From: Geopseudomonas sagittaria
Lineage (GTDB): Bacteria > Pseudomonadota > Gammaproteobacteria > Pseudomonadales > Pseudomonadaceae
Length of the DNA stretch: 64,000 nt
Assembly (NCBI RefSeq): GCF_900115715.1
Contig: NZ_FOXM01000001.1
Location: 248,001 to 312,000, forward strand
Reading direction: 5' to 3'
Shown: positions 37,839-46,481 of the stretch, one piece after another
Layout: the number at the start of each line of letters is the position of its first letter
How positions within the stretch are numbered: the first letter of the stretch is position 1
Made by a program: the position numbers and the translations under genes
Notes under the pieces: model-generated
What the model saw: the letters and a program-made list of their open reading frames with translations, nothing else
Database searches by the model: none
Told to the model about the DNA's origin: nothing

Positions 37839-39080
37839 ATGCCCGAACTCGCGCTGGCCCTCGACTGGCTGCAGACCCGGCCCTACCTGCTCACCGCGCT
37901 GAGCGCCGCCCTGCTGCTGGGCATCGCCTGGCTGGCCAACTGGCTGGTCAAGCACCTGCTGGCGCGCGCCCTGCACCGCAGCCTGAGCGCCACGCCACTG
38001 GGCCGCCACCTGCCCAGCTACGAGCAGAGCATCGTCCGCCGCCTCGCCAACATCGTGCCGGCGCTGATCCTGTCCAACGGGGTGGACCTGGTCCCCGGCC
38101 TGCACCCGGCGGCGGTGACCGTGGTGGAGAACGTCTGCCGCGCCTTCATCGTGCTGACCATCGCCCTGGCCATCGGCGGTGCACTGCGCCAGGCCAACCG
38201 CCTCTACGAGCAGCGCCCGGGCGCCCACCTCAAGCCGATCAAGGGCTACCTGCAGGTGCTGGAGATCGCCGTGTACACCCTGGCCAGCATCCTGATGATC
38301 GCCACGCTGGTCGACCGCTCGCCGCTGATCCTGCTCTCCGGCCTCGGCGCCATGGCCGCGGTGCTGATGCTGATCTTCCAGCACACCCTGCTGTCCGTGG
38401 TGGCCAGCGTGCAGATCTCCTCCAACGACATCATCCGCGTCGGCGACTGGGTGGAGATGCCGCAGCTCAACGCCGACGGCGACGTGATCGACATCGCCCT
38501 GCACACCGTCAAGGTGCAGAACTGGGACAAGACCATCACCTGCATCCCCACCAAGCGCTTCATCAGCGACCCGTTCAAGAACTGGCGCGGCATGCACGAG
38601 TCGGGCGGGCGACGGATCAAGCGCAGCCTGTACCTGGACCAGGACAGCGTGCGCTTTCTGGTTGCCGCGGAGGTCGAGCAGCTGCGCCACTTCGCCCTGC
38701 TGCGCGACTACCTCGCTCAGAAGGAGAGCGAGCTGGAGACGTGGAACCGGCAGCTGCGCGCGCAGGGCGCCGCGCCGCTCAACCAGCGCCGCCTGACCAA
38801 CCTCGGCACCTTCCGCGCCTACGTGGAGGTCTACCTGCGCCACAACCCGCAGATCCGCCAGGACATGACCCTGCTGGTACGCCAGCTCGCCCCCACCGCC
38901 ACCGGCCTGCCGCTGGAGCTGTACTGCTTCACCGCCACCACCGTGTGGGCCGACTACGAGCGCATCCAGGCGGACATCTTCGACCATCTGCTGGCGATCC
39001 TCCCGGAGTTCGGCCTGCGCGTATTCCAGTATCCGAGCGGTGCCGAACTGCGCGAGTGGCGGCTGCCGCACACCGAGTAG
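37839..39080 (+). CDS. Mechanosensitive channel, MscS family
   Basis: The 413-aa protein has four or five N-terminal membrane segments. The conserved pore-lining TM3 region follows (LLSGLGAMAAVLMLIFQHTL), then the beta-domain start VASVQISSNDIIRVGDWVEM and VKVQNWDKTITCIPTKRFIS. The C-terminal part is cytoplasmic. The length is that of YbdG-like members rather than the shorter MscS. Such channels open under hypo-osmotic shock. The start is preceded by CCAGGAG. Confidence 0.9.
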   Translation: MPELALALDWLQTRPYLLTALSAALLLGIAWLANWLVKHLLARALHRSLSATPLGRHLPSYEQSIVRRLANIVPALILSNGVDLVPGLHPAAVTVVENVCRAFIVLTIALAIGGALRQANRLYEQRPGAHLKPIKGYLQVLEIAVYTLASILMIATLVDRSPLILLSGLGAMAAVLMLIFQHTLLSVVASVQISSNDIIRVGDWVEMPQLNADGDVIDIALHTVKVQNWDKTITCIPTKRFISDPFKNWRGMHESGGRRIKRSLYLDQDSVRFLVAAEVEQLRHFALLRDYLAQKESELETWNRQLRAQGAAPLNQRRLTNLGTFRAYVEVYLRHNPQIRQDMTLLVRQLAPTATGLPLELYCFTATTVWADYERIQADIFDHLLAILPEFGLRVFQYPSGAELREWRLPHTE

Positions 39081-39130
39081 CGCGAACGGCAGACTGCACA
39101 CGCCTGACGCCCCGGTGGGGCGGCAGTGCC

Positions 39131-39213
39131 TGTGGGAGGCCCGACCTCGGGGCGATGCTCTTGATCCCTGACGGGCCTGCGGCCCACATCGCCGCGAGGT
39201 CGCGCCTCCCACC
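39131..39213. repeat. Palindromic intergenic repeat, copy R4
   Basis: TGTGGGAGGCCCGACCTCGG opens the element and GCGAGGTCGCGCCTCCCACC closes it. It lies between the convergent MscS and oprC genes, in the same orientation as R1-R3. Confidence 0.82.
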
Positions 39214-39237
39214 AGGGCCAGGCGCGCATGGCCGGGA

Positions 39238-41409
39238 TCAGAAGCTCAGATCCACCCGCGTCCAGTAGGTACGCCCTGGCTCGTTGATGCGGGTCTCGGC
39301 GGGGAAGCCGAAGCCGGCGTTGCCGGCCAGGTTGAGGTGCTCGGAGTAGGCCTTGTCGAGCAGGTTGTCGACGCCGGCGCTGAACTTGAGGTTCCGGCTC
39401 AGCCGATAGGCGCCGTTCCACGACAGCACGCCGAAGCCCGAGCTCTCGTCGAAGTCCTTGCCGACCACGGTGCCCTGGTTCTCGGCGATGCGCTTCTGCG
39501 CCGCCACCACGCGCCACAGGCCGCTGGTGCTCCAGTTGTCACGCTCGTAGGTGAGAGCGAAGCGCGCTTCCAGCGGCGGGATCTGCGGCAGGGCGCGGTC
39601 GTCCGAGGTGTTCTCGCCCCAGGCGTAGGCCAGGGTGGCGTCGCCCTTCCAGTTCGGGGTGAAGCGGTAGGCCACGCCGGCCTCGGCGCCGGCGATGCGC
39701 GCGTCGACGTTCTCCACCACGGTGCGGGTCATGCCGGCCATGATCCCCGGCACGTAGTCGAACAGGATGTAGTCCTCGACCACCCCGGCATAGGCAGAGG
39801 CCCAGGCCTCAAGCCCCCCCTGGCGGTACTGGATGCCCAGGTCGAGCTGGGTGGTCTTCTCCGGCTTGACCGTCTCGAAGGCCTGGATGCTGCCCACCGG
39901 GCCGGCGCTGGCGGAGAACAGCTCCCAGTAGTCGGGGAAGCGCTCGCTGTGGCCGAGGCCGAGGTAGGTGGTGGCCGGCAGGCGCTGCAGGTCCTCCTCG
40001 TAGCGCAGGAAACCGCTGTACAAGGTGTCGTGGCGCTCCTCGTCGGCGCTGGGGTTGGCCCAGGTCTGGCTCAGCATGGTCATCGGGTTGTGGCTGGTGA
40101 AGGTCTGCCGGTAGTCGTGGGCCTCGGCGCGGTCCAGGCGCGCGCCGCCGATCAGACGCTGGTCGTGGTCGAGCTGCCAGGTCAGCTCGCCGAACAGCCC
40201 ATAGTTGTGGGTGTCGGCGTCCTTGTTCCAGGCGAACTGGTCGGCATCGGTGTAGGTGCGGGTCATCATGTTGAAGGTCGAAGCGCGCTTGCGGTGCTCG
40301 CTGCGCTGGGCATCGATGCCGCCGACCAGCTCGACTTCGTCCCAGCGCCAGGTGCCGGCCAGGCGCCCGCCGAGGGTACGGCGATCGACCTGGCTGGCCA
40401 TGGGGTTGCGCATCATCGCCATGCTGGCGCTCGGGTCCGGATCGCGCAGACGGAAGTTGTCCATGACGTGGTCGGCATAGTTGTAGTAGACGTTGGCCTC
40501 GAGGCCGTGGAACACCTCGCCGATGTACTCCTTCTTGAAGCGCAGGCCGAGGCTCTCGCGGGCGAACTGGGTGCCGTCCATGCCGCGCCCGGCGTAGCGC
40601 GACTCGCCGTCGCCCTTGCCGGCGGTCAGCTCGACCAGGGTGTTGGCGTCCGGAGTCCAGCCCAGTGCCACGTCGCTGTTCCACTTGTCGAAGCGCGACG
40701 GCACCGTGTCGCCGTTGCCATCCGCGTAGTCGTCGGCCTGCGAGCGGTTGGCCAGCACCCGCGCATAGCCGTCCTGGCTGCCGGCGGCGGCGTCGATGCT
40801 GCGGTCGAAGCGGCCGTTGGAGCCGGCCAGCAGGCTGGTGTTCAGGCGCCAGTCCGGCGCACTGAACTGCTCCGGGTCGCGCTCGAACAGCACGGTGGCC
40901 GCCGAGGCGCCCGGCCCCCACAGCACGGTCTGCGGGCCCTTGATCACGGTCAGGCGGTCATAGCTCGCCGGGCTGATGTACGAACTCGGCGCGTCCATGC
41001 GGTTGGGGCAGGCGCCGAGCATCTCGCCGCCGTTGGTGAGCAGCTTGATCCGCGAGCCGAACATGCCGCGGAACACCGGGTCGCCGTTGACCCCGCCGCT
41101 GCGCACCGCGGAGAAGCCGGGGATGGTCTTCAGGTAGTCGGCGCCGTCGCTGGCCGGCGCCGGCTGGCGCGGCTGCCGCGGATCGGTGACCACGGTCAGC
41201 GGCGACTGCGGCGCCACCGTGGTGATCACCAGCGGCGCGACCTCCTCTTCGCCGCTCTCGGTATTCTGCGGCTCGGCCGCCTGCAGCGGCAGGGCCAGCA
41301 CGCCGAGCAGCGCGGCATGCGCCGGCCACCAGCGGCGCTGGAACGGATGGAGGGCGAACGGACGGGACAGGCGCGACTGCGCCAGGGACGGACGGGCGAT
41401 AACGGACAT
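39238..41409 (-). CDS. oprC: TonB-dependent copper receptor OprC
   Basis: OprC is an outer-membrane TonB-dependent channel that binds copper. The 723-aa protein has a signal peptide, a TonB-box region (PLVITTVAP), a plug domain from about residue 80 to 210 and a 22-strand barrel ending YWTRVDLSF. The copper ligands of the P. aeruginosa protein (Cys143, Met147, His323, Met325 as I remember) have equivalents here at Cys134, Met138, His314 and Met316, all shifted by nine residues. The DUF2946 gene upstream is likely in the same operon. Confidence 0.93.
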   Translation of the reverse strand: MSVIARPSLAQSRLSRPFALHPFQRRWWPAHAALLGVLALPLQAAEPQNTESGEEEVAPLVITTVAPQSPLTVVTDPRQPRQPAPASDGADYLKTIPGFSAVRSGGVNGDPVFRGMFGSRIKLLTNGGEMLGACPNRMDAPSSYISPASYDRLTVIKGPQTVLWGPGASAATVLFERDPEQFSAPDWRLNTSLLAGSNGRFDRSIDAAAGSQDGYARVLANRSQADDYADGNGDTVPSRFDKWNSDVALGWTPDANTLVELTAGKGDGESRYAGRGMDGTQFARESLGLRFKKEYIGEVFHGLEANVYYNYADHVMDNFRLRDPDPSASMAMMRNPMASQVDRRTLGGRLAGTWRWDEVELVGGIDAQRSEHRKRASTFNMMTRTYTDADQFAWNKDADTHNYGLFGELTWQLDHDQRLIGGARLDRAEAHDYRQTFTSHNPMTMLSQTWANPSADEERHDTLYSGFLRYEEDLQRLPATTYLGLGHSERFPDYWELFSASAGPVGSIQAFETVKPEKTTQLDLGIQYRQGGLEAWASAYAGVVEDYILFDYVPGIMAGMTRTVVENVDARIAGAEAGVAYRFTPNWKGDATLAYAWGENTSDDRALPQIPPLEARFALTYERDNWSTSGLWRVVAAQKRIAENQGTVVGKDFDESSGFGVLSWNGAYRLSRNLKFSAGVDNLLDKAYSEHLNLAGNAGFGFPAETRINEPGRTYWTRVDLSF

Positions 41410-41500
41410 GTAGGTATTCCACGCAAAAAGACGGACTGCAGGTCGTCAGGCGTGCGCGCACGGGCACGCACGCGGGCAGACGGCCGGGTTCAGGACGGTT

Positions 41501-41893
41501 TCAGGCGTGGAAGAAGGGCGGACCGCGCGGCTCGCGGCTGGACGGCGGCGCCTGGGGCAGGCTCTGGCGCGGCGGCAGGAACTGGTGGACGACGCTGGAC
41601 GGCGCCGGCAGGGCCAGCTGCACGGCCGGCGGCAGCGCGGGCGTGCCGGCCAGCAGGTTGCAGTAGCCGCACTGCTCGAGGCACTGCACCCACTCGGGCG
41701 GGCCCTGCTCCTGCGCGGAATACTCCGCCAGGGCCTGGCCCTCGCCGCAGTGCAGGGCTTCCAGGTCGATGGCGAACGCCAGCGGCAGGCTGTCCAGCGC
41801 CCGCAACTGCGAGTACAGCGGACCGGCGAACGCCATGAGCATGGCGAACAGGCCAAGCCAGGCTGCCAGACGCATGCGCCCTTGCCGAATCAC
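41501..41893 (-). CDS. DUF2946-family protein
   Basis: The 130-aa protein has an N-terminal membrane segment or signal (LAAWLGLFAMLMAFAGPL) and the DUF2946 cysteine motif (EWVQCLEQCGYCNLLAG). The C-terminal part is Pro-rich. Family members cluster with TonB-dependent receptors and metal-related genes, which suggests a role in copper handling. It starts 91 bases upstream of oprC on the same strand and is probably co-transcribed. Function unproven. Confidence 0.85.
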   Translation of the reverse strand: MIRQGRMRLAAWLGLFAMLMAFAGPLYSQLRALDSLPLAFAIDLEALHCGEGQALAEYSAQEQGPPEWVQCLEQCGYCNLLAGTPALPPAVQLALPAPSSVVHQFLPPRQSLPQAPPSSREPRGPPFFHA

Positions 41894-42257
41894 CCGATGC
41901 CGTCTCCCTGGAAAGAATTGCGCGGCCAGTCACCGCGGTAAGCGCTCGAAATGATCGCACAGGGCCACGCGCCCACCCTAGTGCGACACGGCGCCGCAGC
42001 GAAAAACGCCGCGCAAGCGAGCACAACAAAGCGCGCAGCAAACAGCATGGCAATGCGCCAAAAAGCAATTCTTGGTGAAAAATTCCAATTTTCAGACAAT
42101 GCTTGCCATCCATGCGCAGCAGCCACTAGGGTTTACGCCATGAACACGGCCTCCCCCCGCATCCCGCAGCGGCAATACCTGGGACTGCGTGACTGAAGCG
42201 GCGCCGTTCACCCCGTTATGCCCGCCGCCCTGCGGCCACCGATTTCAGGAATTCGCC
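41894..42257 (+). other. Divergent regulatory region between DUF2946 and leuA
   Basis: The 364-base gap contains an unusually A/T-rich stretch (about 41940-42100) in an otherwise GC-rich chromosome, which probably holds divergent promoters. A short ORF at 42140-42196 lies in the leuA leader. A GC-rich inverted repeat (GCGGCG / CGCCGC, about 42198-42230) follows. I saw no T run and no recognised riboswitch. Confidence 0.6.
42140..42196 (+). CDS. Candidate 18-aa leader peptide upstream of leuA
   Basis: ATG 42140 opens an 18-codon frame ([18 protein letters not shown]) ending 61 bases before leuA. AGGG about nine bases upstream could initiate it. It has only two Leu codons, so classical leucine attenuation is not obvious. 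A regulatory upstream ORF remains possible. Confidence 0.4.
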   Translation: MNTASPRIPQRQYLGLRD

Positions 42258-43928
42258 ATGCCCATGCTGAAAGATCCGTCGACCAAGTACCGCGCCTTCC
42301 CGCAGATCGCCATCCCCGACCGCACCTGGCCGAGCAAGGTGATCGACAAGGCGCCGATCTGGCTGAGCTCCGACCTGCGCGACGGCAACCAGTCGTTGAT
42401 CGAGCCGATGGATGCCGACAAGAAGCTGCGCATGTTCCAGATTCTGGTCGCGGTCGGCGTCAAGGAAATCGAGGTGGGCTTCCCGTCCGCCTCGCAGACC
42501 GACTTCGACTTCGTCCGCGAGCTGATCGAGGGCGGCCACATCCCCGACGACACCACCATCCAGGTGCTGACCCAGGCCCGCGAGGACCTGATCCAGCGCA
42601 CCTTCGAGTCGCTCAAGGGCGCCAAGAAGGCCATCGTCCACTACTACAACGCCACCGCGCCGAGCTTCCGCCGCATCGTCTTCAACCAGGACAAGGCCGG
42701 GGTGATCCAGATCGCCGTGAATGCCGGGCAGATCATCAAGCGCCTGGCCGAGCAGAACCCTGACACCGAGTGGCGCTTCGAGTACTCGCCGGAGATCTTC
42801 AGCTCCACCGAGCCGGAGTTCGCCGTCGAGGTGTGCAATGCGGTGATCGGCGTGTTCCAGCCGACCCCTGCGCAGAAGCTGATCCTCAACCTGCCGGCGA
42901 CCGTCGAGGCGGCCACCCCGAACGTCTACGCCGACCAGATCGAGTGGTTCTGCCGCCACATCGACAAGCGCGACAGCGTGCTGGTCAGCCTGCACACCCA
43001 CAACGACCGCGGCACCGGCGTGGCCGCCACCGAGCTGGGCCTGCTGGCCGGCGCCGACCGCGTGGAAGGCTGCCTGTTCGGCAACGGCGAGCGCACCGGC
43101 AACGTCGACCTGGTCACCGTGGCACTGAACATGTACACCCAGGGCGTCGACCCGCAACTGGACTTCTCCGACATCGACGGCGTGCGCAAGGTGGTCGAGG
43201 AGTGCAACCAGCTGCCGGTGCACCCGCGCCATCCCTACGTCGGCGATCTGGTGCACACCGCCTTCTCCGGCTCGCACCAGGACGCGATCCGCAAGGGCTT
43301 CGCCCAGCAGGACCCGGACGGCGTCTGGGAAGTGCCCTACCTGCCGATCGACCCGGCCGATATCGGCCGCAGCTACGAGGCGGTGATCCGCGTCAACAGC
43401 CAGTCCGGCAAGGGCGGCATCACCTTCCTGCTCGAGCAGGAGTACGGCATCAGCCTGCCGCGGCGCATGCAGATCGAGTTCAGCCAAGTGGTGCAGCGCG
43501 AGACCGACCGCCACGGTCTGGAGATGAGCGCGCGGCAGATCCACGAGCTGCTGGTCGCCGAATACCTCGACGGCCCGGCGACCTACGCCCTCAAGGGCCA
43601 TCGCCTGCAGGAAGCCGACGGCGTCACCGCGGTGGAGGTGGAGATCGAGCACGACGGTCGCGTGCAGACCCTGAAAGGCACCGGCAACGGCCCGCTGGAG
43701 GCGCTGGTCGCCGCCCTGCCGGTCGCCGTGGAGGTGATGGACTACAGCGAGCACGCCATCGGCGGCGGCAGCAACGCCAAGGCCGCGGCCTACCTCGAGC
43801 TGCGCGTCGACGGCGGCCGTCCGCTGCACGGCGTCGGCATCGACGCCAACCTGACCACCGCCAGCTTCCGCGCCCTGTTCAGCGCCCTCAACCGCGCCCT
43901 GCAGCAGAGCGAGGCGCAGGCGGCCTGA
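42258..43928 (+). CDS. leuA: 2-isopropylmalate synthase
   Basis: LeuA condenses acetyl-CoA with 2-oxoisovalerate, the first step of leucine synthesis. The 556-aa protein is the long LeuA type. It shows the catalytic [11 protein letters not shown] with Arg41 and Asp42, the HTHND motif ([11 protein letters not shown]), the [18 protein letters not shown] stretch and a C-terminal allosteric domain (about residues 430-550). I chose ATG 42258 for [14 protein letters not shown]; an open frame starts 69 bases earlier. A terminator follows. Confidence 0.95.
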   Translation: MPMLKDPSTKYRAFPQIAIPDRTWPSKVIDKAPIWLSSDLRDGNQSLIEPMDADKKLRMFQILVAVGVKEIEVGFPSASQTDFDFVRELIEGGHIPDDTTIQVLTQAREDLIQRTFESLKGAKKAIVHYYNATAPSFRRIVFNQDKAGVIQIAVNAGQIIKRLAEQNPDTEWRFEYSPEIFSSTEPEFAVEVCNAVIGVFQPTPAQKLILNLPATVEAATPNVYADQIEWFCRHIDKRDSVLVSLHTHNDRGTGVAATELGLLAGADRVEGCLFGNGERTGNVDLVTVALNMYTQGVDPQLDFSDIDGVRKVVEECNQLPVHPRHPYVGDLVHTAFSGSHQDAIRKGFAQQDPDGVWEVPYLPIDPADIGRSYEAVIRVNSQSGKGGITFLLEQEYGISLPRRMQIEFSQVVQRETDRHGLEMSARQIHELLVAEYLDGPATYALKGHRLQEADGVTAVEVEIEHDGRVQTLKGTGNGPLEALVAALPVAVEVMDYSEHAIGGGSNAKAAAYLELRVDGGRPLHGVGIDANLTTASFRALFSALNRALQQSEAQAA

Positions 43929-43946
43929 GCCTGAGCCTGAGCCTGA
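43923..43946. repeat. Four tandem GCCTGA units at the leuA stop
   Basis: GCCTGA is repeated four times, and the first copy includes the leuA TGA stop. Extra in-frame stops follow because the unit carries TGA. Slippage at this site would not change the protein end. Confidence 0.75.
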
Positions 43947-43964
43947 GCCGAGCGCGACCCCGAG

Positions 43965-43995
43965 CGCCCCGCACCGCAAGGTCCGGGGCGTTTTT
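43965..43995 (+). terminator. leuA terminator
   Basis: CGCCCCG (43965-43971) pairs with CGGGGCG (43984-43990), with CC-GCAA-GG inside the loop, followed by five T. Confidence 0.88.
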
Positions 43996-44004
43996 CATTC
44001 CCGC

Positions 44005-44418
44005 TCAGAAATCCACCTTGCCCCGCCCCGCCTTGATCGCCCCGCGCTTGCTCTTGCCCTCCAGGCGACGCTTCTTCGAGCCCAGCGTCGGCTTGGTCGG
44101 CCGGCGCGCCTTCTCCACCTTGGCCACGCTGCGGATCAGCTCGGCCAGGCGCTGCAGGGCATCGGCGCGGTTCTGCTCCTGGGTGCGGTACTGCTGGGCC
44201 TTGATGACGATCACCCCCTCTGAGGTGATGCGGCTGTCGCGCAGCGCCAGCAGACGCTCCTTGTAGAACTCCGGCAAGCTTGATGCGTGGATGTCGAAGC
44301 GCAGGTGCACCGCGCTGGACACCTTGTTGACGTTTTGCCCGCCGGCACCCTGGGCACGGATCGCGGAAAGCTCGATCTCGCTGTCGGGCAGGTGGACGGC
44401 ATTGGAGATTTCCAGCAT
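44005..44418 (-). CDS. arfB: Ribosome-rescue peptidyl-tRNA hydrolase ArfB
   Basis: ArfB (YaeJ) frees stalled ribosomes by hydrolysing peptidyl-tRNA. The 137-aa protein has the GGQ catalytic motif at residues 26-28 ([20 protein letters not shown]) and a basic C-terminal tail ([16 protein letters not shown]) that sits in the mRNA channel. The start ATG 44418 gives the usual [16 protein letters not shown]. It is convergent with leuA and shares the terminator region. Confidence 0.94.
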   Translation of the reverse strand: MLEISNAVHLPDSEIELSAIRAQGAGGQNVNKVSSAVHLRFDIHASSLPEFYKERLLALRDSRITSEGVIVIKAQQYRTQEQNRADALQRLAELIRSVAKVEKARRPTKPTLGSKKRRLEGKSKRGAIKAGRGKVDF

Positions 44419-44536
44419 GGCGGGCTCGGCACGGGGGGGGACCCGCACAGGATACCCCGTCGCACCCCGCGCTGGACGGCCCGCCGCGCCCTGCAGTAGG
44501 GTGACGGCGAAGCCGGATTGGCCTGCGGAGATGGAT

Positions 44537-45166
44537 ATGCAGCACGAGCGTCTGTATTGGACACTGGGCCTGAGCGTACTGGCCGCGCTGATCGTCTCCG
44601 GCATCTCCCCCTACGACCGCGCCACCTGGTGGCTGGAGGTCTCGCCGGTGCTGATTGCCGCGCCGCTGCTGCTGGCCACCGGGCGGCGCTTCCCGCTGAC
44701 CACCCTGCTCTATGTGCTGATCACCCTGCATTGCCTGGTATTGATCCTCGGCGGCGCCTATACCTACGCACGGGTGCCGGCGGGTTTCTGGGTGCAGGAG
44801 CTGTTCGACCTGGCCCGCAATCCCTACGACAAGCTCGGCCACTTCATGCAGGGCCTGGTGCCGGCGCTGATCGCCCGCGAGATCCTCCTGCGCGGAGGCT
44901 TCGTCGCCCCGGGGCGCATGCTGGCCTTCCTGGCGGGCTGCGTGGCCATGGCGATCAGTGCCTTCTACGAGCTGATCGAGTGGTGGGTGGCGCTGCTCGC
45001 CGGCGGCGGCGCCATCGAGTTCCTCGGCACCCAGGGCGACCCCTGGGACACCCAGGCGGACATGTTCTGGGCGCTGATCGGCGCCAGCGCCGGCCTGCTC
45101 GGCCTGACCCGCCTGCAGGACCGGCAGATCGCCGCGCTGCGGCCAACCGACCAGCACAAGGGGTAA
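44537..45166 (+). CDS. DUF2238 membrane protein, YjdF-like
   Basis: The 209-aa protein has five or six membrane segments and the DUF2238 patterns [40 protein letters not shown] and [24 protein letters not shown] six bases before ATG 44537 favours that start over ATG 44531. The DUF2784 gene follows eight bases after its stop. Function is unknown; the conserved His, Glu and Asp residues may be catalytic. Confidence 0.85.
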   Translation: MQHERLYWTLGLSVLAALIVSGISPYDRATWWLEVSPVLIAAPLLLATGRRFPLTTLLYVLITLHCLVLILGGAYTYARVPAGFWVQELFDLARNPYDKLGHFMQGLVPALIAREILLRGGFVAPGRMLAFLAGCVAMAISAFYELIEWWVALLAGGGAIEFLGTQGDPWDTQADMFWALIGASAGLLGLTRLQDRQIAALRPTDQHKG

Positions 45167-45173
45167 ACCGGCC

Positions 45174-45539
45174 ATGCCCTACCGTCTCGCCGCTGACGCC
45201 ATCCTGGTCGTACACCTGGGCTTCGTGCTGTTCGCGCTGTTCGGCGGCCTGCTGGCGGCCTGGTGGCGCGGCTTCCTGCTGCTGCATCCACCGGCGGCGG
45301 TGTGGGCGATCTTCGTCGAGCTGACCGGCCGCGGCTGCCCGCTCACCGGCTGGGAGCAGCAGCTGCGCCTGCGTGCCGGCGAGGCCGGCTACAGCGAGGG
45401 CTTCGTCGAGCACTATCTGCTGCCGCTGCTCTACCCGGACTGGCTGACCCTGCCGGTGCAGTACGTGCTGGCGGCGTTCGTGCTGCTGGTGAACCTCGCG
45501 ATCTACGCCTGGGTGTGGCGCCGCCGGCGCCGCCGCTAG
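45174..45539 (+). CDS. DUF2784 membrane protein
   Basis: The 121-aa protein has three membrane segments (AADAILVVHLGFVLFALFGG, LLHPPAAVWAIFVEL, VQYVLAAFVLLVNLAIYAWV) and the family motif GRGCPLTGWEQQLRLRAGE with a conserved Cys. It ends in an Arg-rich tail. It is co-transcribed with the DUF2238 gene and ends overlapping the convergent flavin reductase gene by four bases. Function unknown. Confidence 0.85.
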   Translation: MPYRLAADAILVVHLGFVLFALFGGLLAAWWRGFLLLHPPAAVWAIFVELTGRGCPLTGWEQQLRLRAGEAGYSEGFVEHYLLPLLYPDWLTLPVQYVLAAFVLLVNLAIYAWVWRRRRRR

Positions 45540-46069
45540 CGCATCTTCGAGCCGCTCTGCACCTCGTCGCCGGCGATCATGAACTTGCCGTAGCCGCGGT
45601 GGTGCAGGGTGCGCGGCACCTTCACCGTCGGATCGTGCCAGGCCTGCAGCACCTCGAGGACGAAGAAGTTGTAGCTGCCGACCAGCTGGCGATCGACCAC
45701 CCGGCACTCCAGGTTAGCCCAGCACTCCTCCACCCGCGGCACCGCCACCTGCGCCGAGGGCTCGGCGGTGAGACCGTATTTCGCGAACTTGTCGACCTTG
45801 TCGCCATGGCTGTTGCCGCAGGCCACCAGTTGGTCGAGCAGCTCGGCGGACGGCACGTTGAGCACGCACTCGCCGGTCGCCTCGAGCGCGGCGAAGGAGT
45901 GGTTGGCCGCGCTGACCACGCAGCCGACCAGCGGCGGCTCGAACTCCAGCATCGTGTGCCAGGACATCGGCATCAGGTTGGCCCGTCCGGCCTGCGCGGT
46001 GCCGAGCAGCACCACCGGGCCGGGTTCGAGGATGGCGTAGACTTCGGCGAGAGGCAGGAACTCTTTCAT
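45536..46069 (-). CDS. Flavin reductase-like FMN-binding protein
   Basis: The 177-aa protein has the flavin reductase split-barrel pattern: PVVLLGTAQAGRANLMPMSW, then FEPPLVGCVVSAANHSFAAL, GECVLNVPSAEL and YNFFVLEVLQAW. These proteins bind FMN and reduce it or other substrates. No partner monooxygenase is adjacent. Its 3' end overlaps the DUF2784 gene. Substrate unknown. Confidence 0.87.
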   Translation of the reverse strand: MKEFLPLAEVYAILEPGPVVLLGTAQAGRANLMPMSWHTMLEFEPPLVGCVVSAANHSFAALEATGECVLNVPSAELLDQLVACGNSHGDKVDKFAKYGLTAEPSAQVAVPRVEECWANLECRVVDRQLVGSYNFFVLEVLQAWHDPTVKVPRTLHHRGYGKFMIAGDEVQSGSKMR

Positions 46070-46132
46070 CGGGTGGCTCCGGGAAGGAAGACGCTGACCC
46101 GATCAACCATAGCCCCACGGGAGGCATGCCGC

Positions 46133-46327
46133 GTGACCCGCTCGACCGATAGCGGCGCGCAGCCGGGCCGCTGGCTGCTCTACCGCATCGACGACAACGG
46201 CAACGAGGTGGCCATGCGCCGCTTCGCCAAGCGCGCCGACGCGGAGGCCGCCATGCGCGACTACGAAGCGCGCGGCCACAAGCAGGCCTACCTGGTGCGC
46301 GAGGAGCGCGGCCCCCCGTCGCCTTGA
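46133..46327 (+). CDS. Small unknown protein
   Basis: The 64-aa product starts at GTG 46133 behind GGGAGG (46119-46124). It reads VTRSTDSGAQPGRWLLYRID, then NGNEVAMRRFAKRADAEAAM and YEARGHKQAYLVRE. The beta-alpha-beta pattern suggests a small SPOR- or DUF-like fold, but no family is recognised. The nearby ATG at 46126 is out of frame. It ends just before a GC palindrome. Confidence 0.6.
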   Translation: MTRSTDSGAQPGRWLLYRIDDNGNEVAMRRFAKRADAEAAMRDYEARGHKQAYLVREERGPPSP

Positions 46328-46481
46328 CAGGGGGGCGCCCCCTGCCTAAACCCCTAGGTACCCTGTCCGAGCACACCGAGAGGATGGGTGTCATGCCCGG
46401 ACTGACGGCGCCACCAGGCGCTGCGTCATTCGGCATCCCTAGCCGCTGCCCTGCGCCGGCAGCCATTCCCGGAGAGGTTCC

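Noticed and set aside
43923-43946. GCCTGA tandem repeat as phase-variation switch
   Set aside because: It begins at the leuA stop codon and cannot alter the coding sequence.
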